Assembly (NCBI RefSeq): GCF_037975245.1
Contig: NC_092568.1
Location: forward strand, 36,485,001-36,549,000
Direction: 5' to 3'
DNA length: 64,000 bases
From: Apostichopus japonicus
Lineage: Eukaryota; Echinodermata; Holothuroidea; Aspidochirotida; Stichopodidae
The stretch's first letter is position 1, and the number at the start of each line of letters is the position of its first letter. The position numbers and the translations under genes are program-made. The notes under the pieces were generated by a model, which ran no database searches, was not told where the DNA came from, and worked only from the letters and a program-made list of their open reading frames with translations. Below, in pieces: positions 36,261 to 50,164 of the stretch.

Positions 36261-39024
36261 ACGGCGAGCACCGTAATTAAGAAATTTTTTATTCACTTAG
36301 AAATTAAAGTTTAGCATCTTCCTAGGAGTAAAGACACTGTTACATTCAATGCTGCCAACTTTTTCTCGAGACTTTAACATCTCCGCCGTTACAAACTCAG
36401 ACGTAATTTTGCCGCTCTCACCGGTCCATTACAGTATCCAGTGGTGAGATTCATGGATAGACCTGTGCCACTAAAAAGTGTGGTGCTCTTGCACTTTTTC
36501 GAGAAAACCTTGCAGGCATATTTGAAACAACCTGAAGGAAGCAATGTACACGTTGGGCAGGGTACGTAATAATCAGTTTGGCCTAACTTTTTTAAATTAC
36601 TGGAAAGGATCATTAACTCTGCTCTACAAGTGATTTTTTTTTAAATTTCCATTAATAATTTCAGAGATGGAGCCAAATTTCCTCAACAAGCAGAAACGAG
36701 CACAATTTGTTAGATAAATTACAAAATCATGTTTTCAGATGCTGTAAAAGAGCAAACAGTTGCTACGGAAACCCAAGTGTGCCTTTTCCCAAGTTAATGA
36801 GAATACTCAGAACGAATCCTTGAATCGTTTTTCATCTGTTCTTCTTGAAAGTATTTGTACCTATCTTCGTCTCATACCCCTATCCTTTTACCCACTCTCC
36901 TTTCTGACCCCTCAAGACATGTGAAAATAGGTGGTAACAATATTCAAATAGTTTTAAAAAGATGAATATTGCTTTTGATTGAATAAGGAATTTGAGGGTG
37001 ACAGGGGTGGGGGAGGAGTAGGAGGAGGTGAGAATGATGTTAAATCCTAGCGGAAACAGAAATTTAAATCTAATTATTTCTCTCTCCTAGATGATCAAAA
37101 ACCATGTGTTTTTTTGTTGTTGTTTTCCCCCCCTTTTTTTAAAAAACAGCTGTAAGATTACACTCCCACACACCCCACCCACATGCCTCCTGCAATCCAA
37201 GTAAAAGATTGATCTGGGAGCCCGGGGTGCCTTTTGAGGTAATGAAATGAGCTAAGTGTGCAGCAGCCTTGGGGGGATGGGGGGGGGGTTGCAGGACGGG
37301 ATTCCCCCAAAATTCTTAGAAAGGGAAAATGAGAGAGGAAGGAGACCGAAATTGGAAGCGAGAAGACCGAGACATATCACATAATTATTGCAGTCAGTCG
37401 GCATCAGAGATTGTTACAACTAATGCTAATGAAAACCTTTGACGAAACAACTGTACAATGTTTTTGCCATAAGTATTATGCTGACAGGAGGGGGAGAGTG
37501 TGGGAGTGGGGTAGGTACTTTAGTATGTTTTGAACCATGATGGCTACCTTTAAGCCGGGACTGGTCAAAAGCTGGGTTAAGGACCGGCTCCTGTGGGGTT
37601 ACCCCAAACTGAACAAAAACAAATGACCTTAATCTCCCCTGAAGGGAGATGGAATTCACATCAGGCTTCCTATAAACTCTTGCAAGTCTTTTGAAACAGG
37701 TCTATGGGGTTGAGACCAACGACGATCATCGTAATTGTTACGATGCGTTCACTCACCTCTGTCGAAACGGCCCCCCGAACAAGCTGAATCTTCTAGTTCA
37801 CATGGAGACAAAACTGATTCAGGTTTTATAACGTTTATCTTTGACCTTAATTTGGAGGAAGTTTGCCATTTCCTTTACATTAGTTTTTCAACATCAAATT
37901 ATAATTAGATAATAAGTGTGGGTAATGAATTTCATCTTGCGATGGACGATATGGTGAGGTGGACATGTGTTATCGGAACCGCAGTCCTGTATTGTCCGTT
38001 TCGTTCAGTGTGTATACTATTCCAACAAAACCGGGCTGTTAGAGCTTAGCAACTCCCACGTACTCTGTAAAAACCATTTTACAGCAGAGAAAATAGATCT
38101 CGGGTGGTAACGATTTATCGACATACGACGGCGTGAAACTTTAACCGATTCAAATGCCACAAAATAAATTAAAAATATGAAATGAAGAAAAGGTTTGGGA
38201 AAAAAATGTCAGTGACCTACACAAAAAGATCTTTAGTCATTTCAGGCTTTCTGTAAATATTTTTCACCCTGGTTATTCTTCTCTAGCCCCCTCGAGATCG
38301 AAACAAGGTTACGAGTGAAACGTCTTCATTCCGGTTAATCCAACGTATAAGTGATGAGTAGTACATTACAAAGTATGAATAATTCAAGGTCTTTACACAC
38401 AGCTTATTTAATATTAACAATTTTGTAGATCCGAGCTATCGTAAGACCTTGAAAATAATGACAAGAGTTTTGTGTGACTTGAAGCCACCTAACCTTTAAA
38501 GCAGTGTACTGTGTTGGATCCATTTCAAGATCAACGACGTTTTAATTCCCGTCACATCACAGTTCCCTCTTTAAACAGGTCACTTTTGCTTCATATTTAT
38601 AACATATTTATGAATATGAACTTTTGGTTTTGGTAATATCATGTCTGGTTTTGGAATTCTGTGATTATTTTCTACCGCTAATACTTGTGTAACGAGAGTG
38701 TTGTCATCAGCAAAAACTGCAGTCAGAACTGAACGTTGCTCATTTCTTAATCGCTTATCGACTGATAAAAATCTAATGCACTGCCTAATCTATGTTTGAT
38801 CAATCATCATAAAAAAATTATCAAGACAAGTAATATTTCATAAATTGCTGCATCCTAATGGGAAAAAAATTGGAAATATATAGTTTTTAAAGAGAAATGT
38901 ACATGGTGCCCTACTAGTCATGAGGATAAAAGTCTGAATAATTTTGAGTGATATGCATTGATGCTGAGGGGTGGGGGGTGGGGTGAGGGATGGGGGAGGG
39001 GTGGGCAGGTAGACAGTCTACTTA

Positions 39025-39276
<252 letters not shown>

Positions 39277-39855
39277 TCAATTATTTAAAACTCATTGCTT
39301 ATATAGATACTATCAACCAAACATGGATGGTACAGTAATGAAAATGCTTATAGAATCAAAAAAGGTCATTTTGAAGACACCCCAGTAATTTTAAAGCTTG
39401 AAAACCTCATTTGAGGCAAAACAGATGGGAGAGTTTGACAATGGAACTGAATCACAACAAGACCATACTACAAGTGTGCCCTCTATTAGGAGGAATAACA
39501 ATGAATGTGGGTTTCATTTCAACTAATCCATGAAAAATGTTTTGAAAGGATTCTACCAACAAACTTGAGATAACAGATAAAGACCCTGTAGCCTAGATTT
39601 GAAACATGTTGCCTTTTCTGTTCAACTTGTCTGTGATCTTTGTTTAAAGTCTTCCATTGGTATTTTATATATCCTTACATATTTATTCGGATTTTTGACT
39701 TTTCTCAAATTACAAACACAAACATACAAATATAAACCTACAAGCATATATTAGAGACATCAGTGACTTACACAGCATTTGAAGGGGGGGGGGAGGCCAA
39801 ATTTGAGATTTCTCACAATTGATTAAGGTAGTGCCATGAACATTAATGGAAAGGC

Positions 39856-40014
39856 CAGAGGCCGATCCAAGAGTTTTTAAGGGGTGTGGCTGTGGGGTCA
39901 CTGACTGTTTCTCCAATGTAGAAGGCTCAAGGGGTCCTTCACCAGTTCTCCCATTGACTACAGTGGTCGGGGATGGGCATATACCGCCCCCCCCTCCATT
40001 GGTGCACGCCACTG
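39856..40014. mobile_element. possible decayed hAT-like element
   Basis: The plus strand begins CAGAGGCCGATCCAAGAG and ends GGTGCACGCCACTG, whose reverse complement is CAGTGGCGTGCACC. CAGNGGC-type termini are frequent in hAT MITEs, but the two ends agree only at the outermost bases and the flanks (GGAAAGGC and AGGGAAGT) are not a convincing target duplication. It could be an old fragment or a coincidence. Confidence 0.3.
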
Positions 40015-40420
40015 AGGGAAGTAGCTATAGATATATTTTTCTGTTGCTTTAAAGGTATCAAGTTAGGTCAGTTATATTACAGATGTTGCTATGTTCAATA
40101 AGAAGATGCTACAAACTTCTGCTAGTCACATTGCCATCATTAAAAGATTTCTATCATCCACTAATTACCAACATCTTACTGACCATCTCTCTCCCCCCCC
40201 TCCCCCCCCCGTCACTACCTGTACCTCCCTCTTCCTCCCATCTCTTCTTCCCTTTAGTATAATCATTATCAAATAGTCTCCTATGAAAATCTTATTTCCT
40301 TTTTCATATTTTTGGATCTCACTTTTCTCCTCTTTTTATTAAAACCAACACTTTTTCTCCGTCACCATTTTCTCTTCTCCGCCTTCATGTGTCAATAAAA
40401 CCAGAAACCTTTCTCATCAA

Positions 40421-40461
40421 GAATATATACATATATATCTATATATATATATATATACATA
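40421..40461. repeat. TA microsatellite
   Basis: (TA)n interrupted by single C bases. Confidence 0.9.
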
Positions 40462-41020
40462 AAAGCTATTTTTTTCTATTATTCCATACAATAGAACCCC
40501 TGGTTGCTTACATTTCAATTTTATCATCATATTTACACATTGCCTGTCCACTCTACAGACACATGGATGACCATGCCTTACTTCCTTTTTGTTTTTTCTC
40601 CAATTAATTTTGCGTCGTTAACTGTACCGATCTTTTCGTCACATTTTTTTTCAAATCCCACGGCCACTGCAATATGGCTCACCCCTATTTTTGATTTGTA
40701 CGTCGTCATATACCCCCTCAAAGGCAATTCGAACTAATGACAGAATCGAGAAGAAAATTTAGTCAGACTTACAAAATCCTTTTCCCCGCTAAGAGAAAAT
40801 TAGTAGAGCCCGTTGGTTTAATTTATTATTCTACACATTTGGAAAAAAAAAAAAATTCTTGCCAAGTTCTGGGGCAGCTTGCTGAGCTATCACTAATTAG
40901 GCTCGCGTAAGTCATTTTCTCGCTATTACAGATTGTCGGAACCAGTCATTGAACAAACTTAAGGTTATTAACATTACACGAAGAAAAAAAAAACAGGTGA
41001 AAGGTAAATAAGATACAATT

Positions 41021-41052
41021 TTTTCTTCTTCTTCTTCTTCTTCTTCTTCTTT
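41021..41052. repeat. (TTC)n microsatellite
   Basis: About ten TTC units; polypyrimidine on the plus strand. Confidence 0.92.
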
Positions 41053-43160
41053 CCCAGCATCAAATTTTAAATGTAATTTTTTTCCCCTTCTTTTCTTCAC
41101 GGATTGGCTTTTCGCAGTGCCACTAGGTAAACTTTCGTTCCCTGTTCGCAAACAGTCTACGTACACTTGGGCTTTCTATCCGCCATATGGAAATTAAAGA
41201 ATATGGCAGATCCATTAATTTGATAGAAATTCACTTGGGTTTCACTTGCCGGTAATGAACACTGCATTAAGTAAATTCGCTGCGAATAAAGCTACGAGAG
41301 AAGAAAGCCGAGTCGCTAGGGGTTTGTTAGCAATCAGAGCTAGCACTCATGTGCAGTAGTCAATCTGTGAGATGTGGCACATAGCCGACCAATCGGCTTT
41401 GTAGCACGTAAGATCTGAGCAAACATTTGTTGACAACGAGAACCACATTATACACCGAGAAGAGCGTCGGAGGAGAAGCACAAAAGTAGTCATTGTTACC
41501 ACAACGAGATGGGTAGATGAATCCGCAGAAGATGCAATAAAAACCCGCGTGAAAAGAAGAAAAAAGAAAAAAAAACGAAAGAGAGAGAAAAAAACAATGT
41601 GAAAAAAAAGGGGTAAATAAAAATTGCTCGGAGGACGACTCCTATGCGTACCGAATACGAAGGAAAGAGAATTTTTGAAGTTGAGAATCACGTAAATTAT
41701 GCAGAAGCCTTTTGCAAGACAGGGGCACTGGAACATGAAGGTGTGAAGCCGAGCTGAGAACAGTTATTTTCATTTTGGTCTGGTGAATAGCAGTGTATCA
41801 ATCAGCCCCGGGGAGCCGTCCCTGGAGAGAGACAGCCATGTTTAACACCTCATGCTCATACGAGTGTGTCAGTCAGGGAATAGAGCGCCTGGGAAAGGCG
41901 TCGATAATGGTGAGATTAAACATGTCCGCTGCGCTTTAGGGATCTACCAGGCAGCTGGTGACTGTATGGAATCTTTATTTCCGTCTTTTAGCCGTCTCCT
42001 CTCTGTGGAGACCACCCCCCCCCCAACTTGTCAGTTCTTGTGGTCTAAAATATTTGAAACGACCAATGGCTTGATTAACAAAAACCCCGGAAAAAATTAC
42101 ATAAATAAATCAATAAATGCATACATAAATGAATAAATAAAAATAACAAAGAAACAAATGAAAAAAAAAACCTCTGATAGAAAAGTATTGCCAACAATCC
42201 AACGAATGAACAGATACTTACAGTTGTACCTGCTTTGCCTACTAGAAGAGTTGTTAGACCTTTTTTTGAGATCTTTTTTTTTTCCCTCGCAGTTTGCTAC
42301 GGCTATAAATGCCGTAAGACTAAAGCGTATACTGTCTCGTCTCTCGTTTTACTAGCCAGTTTGATGTCGCCTGACGGTCAATAACGGAGGCCGTTCAACC
42401 ACACGAGCGTTGTTCTTTTTACCTGGCCGGCCGTACGTTGCTCATAACTTTATCAACTCGTTGAACCATATATGCAATCATAAATTCTTATCCTTTTAAA
42501 GTCAGTTCCCCCCCCCCCCCCCCCTGTGAGTGTAACTTTGTCAAACTGCTTGAAATGACTGAATGAGACTAACGAATACATCAGCTATGCACATTAAATC
42601 AGTCGCTCAGAGGGGCTGGATTTCTTAGGCTCACCGATACGTAATTTCTAAAAGGATAATTGATTTTCATGGAACTAGTGACAGGTAGGCAGTAAATACT
42701 AGAAGGGGCTTTCCATATTTTCCTTTCCTTCGCTTTGTACTTTCGGACGGCTAACTATGACACGGCCCGAAGGGGAAAGGGGGCTCGTACGAAAGTAAAT
42801 CTTCATGTGCCGACAATGTATATCCTTGTACTATAATCTCAAGCTGTGAAATACTTTGTGTTCTCAAATTTTTAAATTACCCATCTCTGATTAAATCGTT
42901 TCAGAGGAGGTGTACTGGGTGTCCAAAACTTATCGTAAGTAATAGTGAAAGTATAAATATCACCAGTTGCAGGTGTATTGGAAAACAGAGATAAGGTAGT
43001 CTCCATTCAGAAGAGTTAGTCTACTTTTAGTAGAGAACAAATCTACACACTGCTTGGCTCAATCAAATCTACAAAACCTGTGTTTCCCTATCTATTCCCC
43101 CCCCCATCTGCACAGGGTACATAGACAGTATGTGCATATATGCCAGAGTTTTGAGCCTAT

Positions 43161-43545
43161 ATTACTTGGTTACCCTGAACTATCCTGGAAGTAACTTGGT
43201 ATGACCCAAAACAAAATAAGTATGACTGGAACTAACTTGGTACAACCTGGAAGTAACTTGGTATGACCCTGAACTAACTTGGTATGACCCTGAACTAACT
43301 TGGTATGACCCAAAACTTAACTTGGTATGACCCAAAACTTAACTTAGTATGATCCAGAACTAAACTTGTATGACCATGAAATAATTGGTATGACCCAGAA
43401 CTAAATTGGTATGACCCAGCACTAAATTGGTACAACCTGGAACTAACTTGGTAATGACCCTAAACTAAATTGGTACAAACCGGAACTAACTTGTTGTAAA
43501 CCGGAACTAACTTGTTCTAATTAAACCGAAACTACTGGCTTACTG
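43161..43545. repeat. minisatellite, 21-23 bp unit
   Basis: About sixteen imperfect units of AACTTGGTATGACCCTGAAC type, drifting to AACTTGGTACAACCTGGAAC and AACTTGTTGTAAACCGG near the right edge. Divergence rises toward both ends, a usual pattern for an ageing tandem array. Confidence 0.92.
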
Positions 43546-43556
43546 GGATATACTTT

Positions 43557-43590
43557 GGAATAAAAATTTAAAAAAATTAATTTTTATTCC
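43557..43590. repeat. short inverted repeat (12-bp arms)
   Basis: GGAATAAAAATT (43557-43568) and AATTTTTATTCC (43579-43590) form a perfect hairpin with a 10-bp loop, between the minisatellite and the LINE tail. No function is claimed. Confidence 0.7.
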
Positions 43591-43599
43591 TTTATTCAT

Positions 43600-43876
43600 G
43601 GCATATTTAGTCCCTCGCTTTTGAAAGCTTGTCACTAAAATTCATGTCCAACATTGTTAGACTTCTCCCGTTTTTGGAAAATCAACGATTGAGTTGATTC
43701 TGAAATATTCGTAACTTAACACTGTTTTGATACCAACATCCCAATGTCTACTTAAGACCCATTTTTTCACTTGTTCTTTTGTAAATTAATTTACTTTCTT
43801 TGTAAAGCGCTTTGAGCAGTGACTTTTGTTTACTGATTTGGCACTATAAAGTCTCATTTATTATTATTATTATGTA
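43600..43876 (+). mobile_element. 5'-truncated LINE 3' end (L2/CR1-like tail)
   Basis: TTTGTAAAGCGCTTTGAGCA (about 43799-43818), then GGCACTATAAA and a terminal (ATT)n run. This matches the conserved 3' tail of many L2/CR1-type non-LTR retrotransposons (GTAAAGCGCTTTGAG...GGCGCTATATAAAT, then a short tandem repeat). Upstream, CTACTTAAGACCCATTTTTTC can be read LLKTHFF, resembling the LKTHLF end of reverse-transcriptase proteins. Only the distal 3' part remains and nothing functional is encoded. The left limit is uncertain. Confidence 0.65.
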
Positions 43877-46800
43877 CTTCAATATGTGCTAACAGGACTA
43901 TTATAGGCAAAAGGTCTCATTTCAAATTCTGGATTCACAGTTTTGGTTTTTCAAAAGTGGTTTAATATTAAATACAAATATGTAGGAATGATAAAAAAGT
44001 TACAGAATAGCACAAAACCAATAAACTAACTTATTTCATTCATCAACGATCACTTTGTTAAAATAATTTTCGAGGGTGACGTCACATCTTGATAAATTGC
44101 AAATCTCATTTCTAAACAATACTTTGCCAGCTATGGGTAGATTACATCTGTATCAAGAGAACCCAGCAAAAAAGAGCCGCTTTAAAGCTAGCAAAATTTT
44201 ACATCCAACAAATCTTTATACTCTGTATATTATAGTCTCTCTCTTCTCTTTTCTTTTTTTAGTTCCTAATCAACTGCGCTTAAATATCATGTCGTCTGAC
44301 TGCTCCTGATTGGCTGGCTGGCTCCTACCAGGGTGACGACCTTAACCTCAATGTTTTTATCAATGTAAACAATTGCTGAGTTCCTTGGCATACCAGTAAT
44401 TTTCCTTGTCAAGAGCCTACAAAACAAAAGGAATGCCAGCCAACCTCTTGAACACTTTTTTTCCCCTTCTTCTTCTTCTTCTTTCTTACTTTCTTTTATA
44501 ACTTGTGAGCATCGAGCCCTCTCCTCTCTCTCTCTCTCTGTTAATGGCTGCAGGCTTGATGAAACCAAATCATGTATATGTCTTATATATACAATCTCAG
44601 ACTGATGGCGATGAGGAGACGAATAAATGTAAAAGGAATACAACAGCTTTTCTCATTTTTTTAAAGCGTATTTAGGTTTTACAAGCATCGGAAAACTTTC
44701 TGACATGTTACAAAAGGCGAAGGTCTGTTTTTTTCCTCTTTTTCTTTTTCTTATATCCTTTGATTTTGGCGTCTGGCAATTCATTTGCCTTAAGAGTGAG
44801 GAAGCGCACGAACCAAAAAAAAAGAAGAAAAAAAAGAAGAAAAAAAAAATTGGGTCCGTTGCTGCTTTGGTGTAGCCATTAAGCAATGTTTACACTATGA
44901 GAAATGCGAAAAGATTAAAGGAGCATGATTTACGACGGAGGAGTAGGAAAGGCATCACGAGGATGACTCTTGGGGAAGATGCTGATAAAAAAGTATCCAG
45001 CACTAGAAAAGTGTCTCGGTACGATGACAGATACATATAAAGAGGGGAAATATTTCCCAACCCTGACTGCCTGGCTTCATGGTTTCACAGTTTGTAAAGG
45101 ATGTGTTAACGATGCCAGGTCTACCGAGAAAGAATTTATCGAGAGATCACGTGAAAAGTAAAAAACGTATTTGTTCATAGTTTATACAGTTCCCCCCCCC
45201 CCCCACATCTAGTTGAACCTTGGAACAAATGCCATCTTATATGACGAGGTGTGACATCATCGTCAATTGGATTAGATTGTGGTACCTTCTCACCACTCTG
45301 CTCAACCATTGCCAACCTATCCCCCTTCCCTCCACCTTCCTTCCTCTCCCTCCACCTCTCCCTCCCTCTCTCCCTCCCTCTCCTCCCAGCTGCGACCACA
45401 TCAGTCTGACACGTCGACGGTCAAGTCCGTAGTACTTGGGACAATCATCCCAGGCCGCCTACTATACCCTGGGATTGAATCTCCTTCTCCCCCCTCCACT
45501 CCCTCCACCTCTCATTTTGACAGCCTGACACCAGTTAAATCCAAATAAAAGAAAATATTAGACAACTTTACCAGGTTGTAAACAATCCATTGTTTGAGAA
45601 CAATAAAGTTCAGGCACCAACGTTTCTTTGTCTATCAGTCTACCATATTGCAGTGAGCCAAGAGTAGATAGAGTTCAAATTTTACTTCCTTTCCCCCCCC
45701 CCCCCCCTCTACTTATCAATTGAATATAGTCATATGCGCTCCTATAAACAACCCAAACAAAGATTAGAAAAGAAGACATTGGATTGCAAACAGACAAAGT
45801 ATTACAATAGCCCTTTGTTTGTGAACAATACAGGTAAGATACCAAATTTAACGATTAAATTTCTTAACAAGACCGCCAGCAAGATATCATGGCCTATTAA
45901 AACCTTGCTTTTTAACTACCTATACCACCTTTCTGTGTTATTGGAACATTCCAAAGTGCTCACATATAACCAACCAGTCAACTAGATCCCCACTTCAGAA
46001 GAATAAAATAAAAACTGCTTTCAATCACGGCCAATGTGATTAATTTTGTTTGACTAGCTTGGTGCCTATCAGGCTGGGAGTTATTCACACAAAACCCCTC
46101 CGAGGTTCTCCCACCTTAAAACTTTCATTCTTTACAACAGATCATCGCTTAGGGTTACAAAATTAATGCGCAATATAATATCCATCCCTATAAACATTAA
46201 TAGAGATTTAAAATTTCGCACAATCCGCTAAGGGAATTTGCACTTGGACCTTTTGTAAACAGCAAAAAGTTGACTACTAATCTGTGAACCTAATCTAGCA
46301 TGCTGTAGTTATTGGAATCATACCAATGCAAGATGAAATCACTTTTTGTTCTTTTTATGTTATCCACCCGGCCTCTGCCTAGACCAACCGACCAGCCTGC
46401 CGGCTGAGGAGCAGAGATGATATAGAAGTCTCCTAAGGATTAAGATAACTGATGTAACTATGGTAACTAAGGTTTGAAGGTGACTCTTCATTTCAAAATG
46501 GTTTCAAATTTCATATTTCTCAGATGAGCTGGAAACAATTTTTGCCTTTTATTTGATTGAAATTTCAAAACCTCTTGAGTGAATCTCCTACTTACACTTG
46601 GTCATCTTAATCACTGCCATTTTGGCTGGAAATATTATTTCATCTGCTCTCCGCTGTAACCAAACAATTTTCGGAAGGTGATCTGACATGATTATCAAAA
46701 CCAATGATGCAATAATTTTGGTTAATATTGCAAATTTTTTGCAGAACAGTTTTGATGTTTCTGAAATGTGGTTATCATAACATTATGATATAACAATTAT

Positions 46801-46916
46801 TTTTTTTTAAAGTTTTATTATTATTATTTTTTTTACAAACACTGCATTATGTCTTTGCATTTGCCGACCAATGTAGCCAAAATGTGGGATACAAAAATGT
46901 CCATCTTGGCTCTAAA

Positions 46917-46941
46917 AATATATATATATATATTTTTTATA

Positions 46942-46988
<47 letters not shown>

Positions 46989-47007
46989 GTATATATATAT
47001 ATATATA

Positions 47008-47072
<65 letters not shown>

Positions 47073-47104
47073 TATATACACATATATATATACACATATA
47101 TATT
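46917..47104. repeat. long (TA)n array
   Basis: About 190 bp almost wholly of TA/TATG/TACACA units, interrupted by T runs near the left end. It gives open frames of Tyr and Ile on both strands, which are artefacts. It is self-complementary and likely to be polymorphic. Confidence 0.97.
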
Positions 47105-48679
47105 AATAAAAAAGATGTCACTTGCAAATCAGGTGTGAAGGATCAATCCTTTAAAATATTAAACTTTTCCTTTTATTATCCCCAAGAAATTTCGCCGAAA
47201 ATTGATCAAAAACCTACTGAGTCATTGAGAAAAGTCAGGAGGGGATATTGACTAGTTTGTCTTCAAATCCCAAAAACACATTTAATTTGTAATTAATTCA
47301 CCAGATGTCAGGGGCTGCCAGGGAAAACTCAAGCCTCGCTCTTTTCTTCTAAAGTGTGTTACGTTTAATTCTGTTCCGCACCTAAATATCGATCGAATAT
47401 GTGGGATTGATTTTACATCTTTCCTTTTTCTTTCTTTCCTTCTTCTTTCCTATTCTCCCCCCCCCCCCCCAACCAATCAAACTTTAAAAACTCTTTTAAG
47501 AGGACAAAGTAAACAAATACTTCAATCTGACAGATTCTGACAAGATTTAATATCGGAATTTTTCTTTCGGGATATGCAAATAACGGGGAGACCGGTTATT
47601 CCTCTTGTTGCCAGGTACTTCACTGAAAGATACCGTTACAGTCTTGTTTTTCTTATATACTGCTTTCCTCTAACTCCTTCCCTTCAATGAAATCGTTGAA
47701 ACAATTTCCGTCAAAGCATTTGGTGTTGAGAGCCCTGGATTTCAATGCTCTCGGCAAATTTCAATCGCAGGCCCCTTGCGCGACAGCAAAGCGAGCTATT
47801 GGGTCAGCTAATCGCCGGACAGATGACCAACGTTTTAGACTGTGTTTATGTTTGATACAAACACACGTATTATATAAGTATATTATGATATAATATTTTC
47901 GCCTTATTTGTCTCCAAATTTGTGCCGTTTCAACACAGAAGTACAATTAAACCTGATATATCAGTTTTGTAACATCTATTAAGCAAATGCCGTTTGGTAA
48001 ACTGACATAGCACCGAGCAATTTGCCCCCAAATTTTCTATTATCCATTAATGGACAATATTTAGGGGGGAGGGCGGGATTTCTCCTCAGCTTACCACTCG
48101 CCACCCTTATCTCCCTCCCCCAGCCGTTGCTTACGTTCTTAACTCCAAATTTCAGAGCAAAGCAACATTATCATACATTAATGGATACAAAAATACTTAT
48201 ACACCTTTGTGAGCATACTAATCTACAGACAACCACCCATTAGTTGATTGTTTAATTGATTAATTGAAATGGTCCTTTCTTTGGTCTTCTACAGAGATTT
48301 CTTCTTTTCTTAGGATCAAAGTTGTCCTCACAGGTCGCCAGCCGGTGTTGTCCTTGTTTGTTATTAACACATTTCTTCCTTTCCACATTGGGAATCCCCA
48401 GTATGAGAACAACAAATTTATTCTTTCACAAATTTACTACATGCGGTGGGTCGAGAAAATATATCATGTCGTTTGTTGGTCTGCAAACCATCTCGACACA
48501 ATAGACGAAACAATAGCAAAGAAATGATAATAACAGAGCATCAAACCAAAAAATAAAAAATAAAAAAAACCCAAAAATTCCCTCCTCAAACAAGAGATAC
48601 ACTGAGGGCTTCATAACAAAAAGATAGACTGAGGGCTTCATCCACATTTGTCAAACCTGTCTTCCTCTCATCAAAAATT

Positions 48680-48975
48680 GACACTATCTGGAGTTTGACA
48701 GGAGGTTATGCAAGAGCTGACACCAACCGGCTAGCACAGGTGATAATTATAGCGGGAGGGCACCCTGCCTGACAACTTTGTTTCTATGACTTATAATTCC
48801 CCGGCCAAATATTAACTCATTGGGGGTTAGGACTGAGACAGAGACTACAGGGCTGTAATGGAAGCTAATTGTTTAGAGAGTTATGAGCCAAAGTGGGCCA
48901 ATGGGGAGCAAGGGCTGATTGACAGCTAGGAAACCAAAGGTATGGAGACACTCTACGCTATAAATCTCTCCGCTT
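48680..48975. promoter_or_regulatory. candidate cis-regulatory block with a PBX-MEIS site
   Basis: About 300 bp of GC-balanced, non-repetitive sequence some 0.9 kb downstream of exon 50055-49898. It contains TGATTGACAG at 48916-48925, the exact composite half-site pair bound by PBX-MEIS heterodimers, together with homeodomain-type cores (GATAATTATA, GCTAATTG). Autoregulation by the encoded Meis protein is an inference. Confidence 0.4.
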
Positions 48976-49897
48976 TTTACCCTGCTGCTACTTCTAATAT
49001 GAGTCTCTTACAAATTGACAACAATTTGTGTACCCAGTTGGAGGTTTACCAACAAATCTAATAAATCTGCCTGAGTTTTTGTTTTGAGTATATATGCAGG
49101 ATGACAAACGCGAGCTATATTTATAATATATGCACGTGGTATTTACTTTGTTTTGTACGGTGAACATTAAAAAGAAGGAAAAAAACATTTCGACAAAGTT
49201 AGTTCAACAATACTATGTAGTATTATTTCTATAAACGAGTTTGAAATTGATGGAACTCAAATGCCTACCATTCTTTTCATGGCGTGGAAAATTTACCTAG
49301 CGGTCATTAATGATTTAGCATAACATTCTCAAAGTTTGGTCGACCAGATGCTTTCCTGGAACTACCTACTAACTTATACAAGTATTTGGCAGGGGGGTAC
49401 AGGGGAGGGGGCATTATTTGCTTAATTTCAAAATGAAACAAATTTTCAAATTTAACATGGAAGTCAAAAATTTAAGTGATTGAAAACTATTTACTGTTAG
49501 CCATCTATGTCGAATTACCTTCAGACGCACTGCAGCCATTTGAAAAATCATGTCTGACTGTTACCATGGTTTCTGGCCAGGGTTTCACTGTGAGGCGTTG
49601 CGATTACCACCCCACTCCCATTACATATTTATAGATTCCTGTTACTTTGTACCCAGTTTCCTTTTGATCACTTCTGCACTTTTTATTCCTTACATAATTA
49701 AGCATAAGTATCTGACTCTGATACTAAAAAAAATTTAAAAAAAATTTTTTAAAAATATGAACAAAAAACATTAGGAAAATATGAGATGTGTGCATTTAAT
49801 ACAAAACTTAATTTGATTGATATCGATATGAAAATTCATTCGGAAACCACCTCGAAAGGTTTGGATATTATATGAACAGTATATTGTGGTAACTCAC

Positions 49898-50055
49898 TGT
49901 GAGATGTTGGAACAACCACGCTCTCATAATATTTGTAGCTGACTTTGGGAAGATGCCTCGTTTCTTTTGCCTCCTAGCTGCCTTCTCATCATCGTCCTCC
50001 TCCGTACCGTCCCCCGACCCGATGCTGTTTTCTAACCCCCCATCTAAGCCTCCGT
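49898..50055 (-). CDS. Meis: Meis exon: acidic linker and homeodomain N-arm plus helix 1
   Basis: A 158-bp exon, phase 1 in and phase 0 out. After two bases completing the preceding codon (Asp if that base is G), it reads [16 protein letters not shown], an acidic patch TEEDDDE, a basic arm [10 protein letters not shown] and helix 1 [19 protein letters not shown]. The [21 protein letters not shown] motif is diagnostic of Meis/Hth/Prep-type TALE homeodomains; the combination with the following exon points to Meis. The N-terminal arm contacts the minor groove. Acceptor CCTACAG and donor GTGAGT are good. The linker is shorter and more Gly-rich than I remember for vertebrates. In the cell the protein would bind TGACAG sites with PBX/Extradenticle. 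Confidence 0.96.
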
Positions 50056-50164
50056 CTGTAGGAAATGAAAATAAACAGCCATTCTGTTGGTCTTGAGGAG
50101 TAAAGAACACATACTGTATCATGGCTTTCTCCAGTCACTGATCATGAAAACATTCTTAAAATGT

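Noticed and set aside
46833-47138. Tyr/Ile-rich open frames on both strands
   Set aside because: Translations of the TA array.
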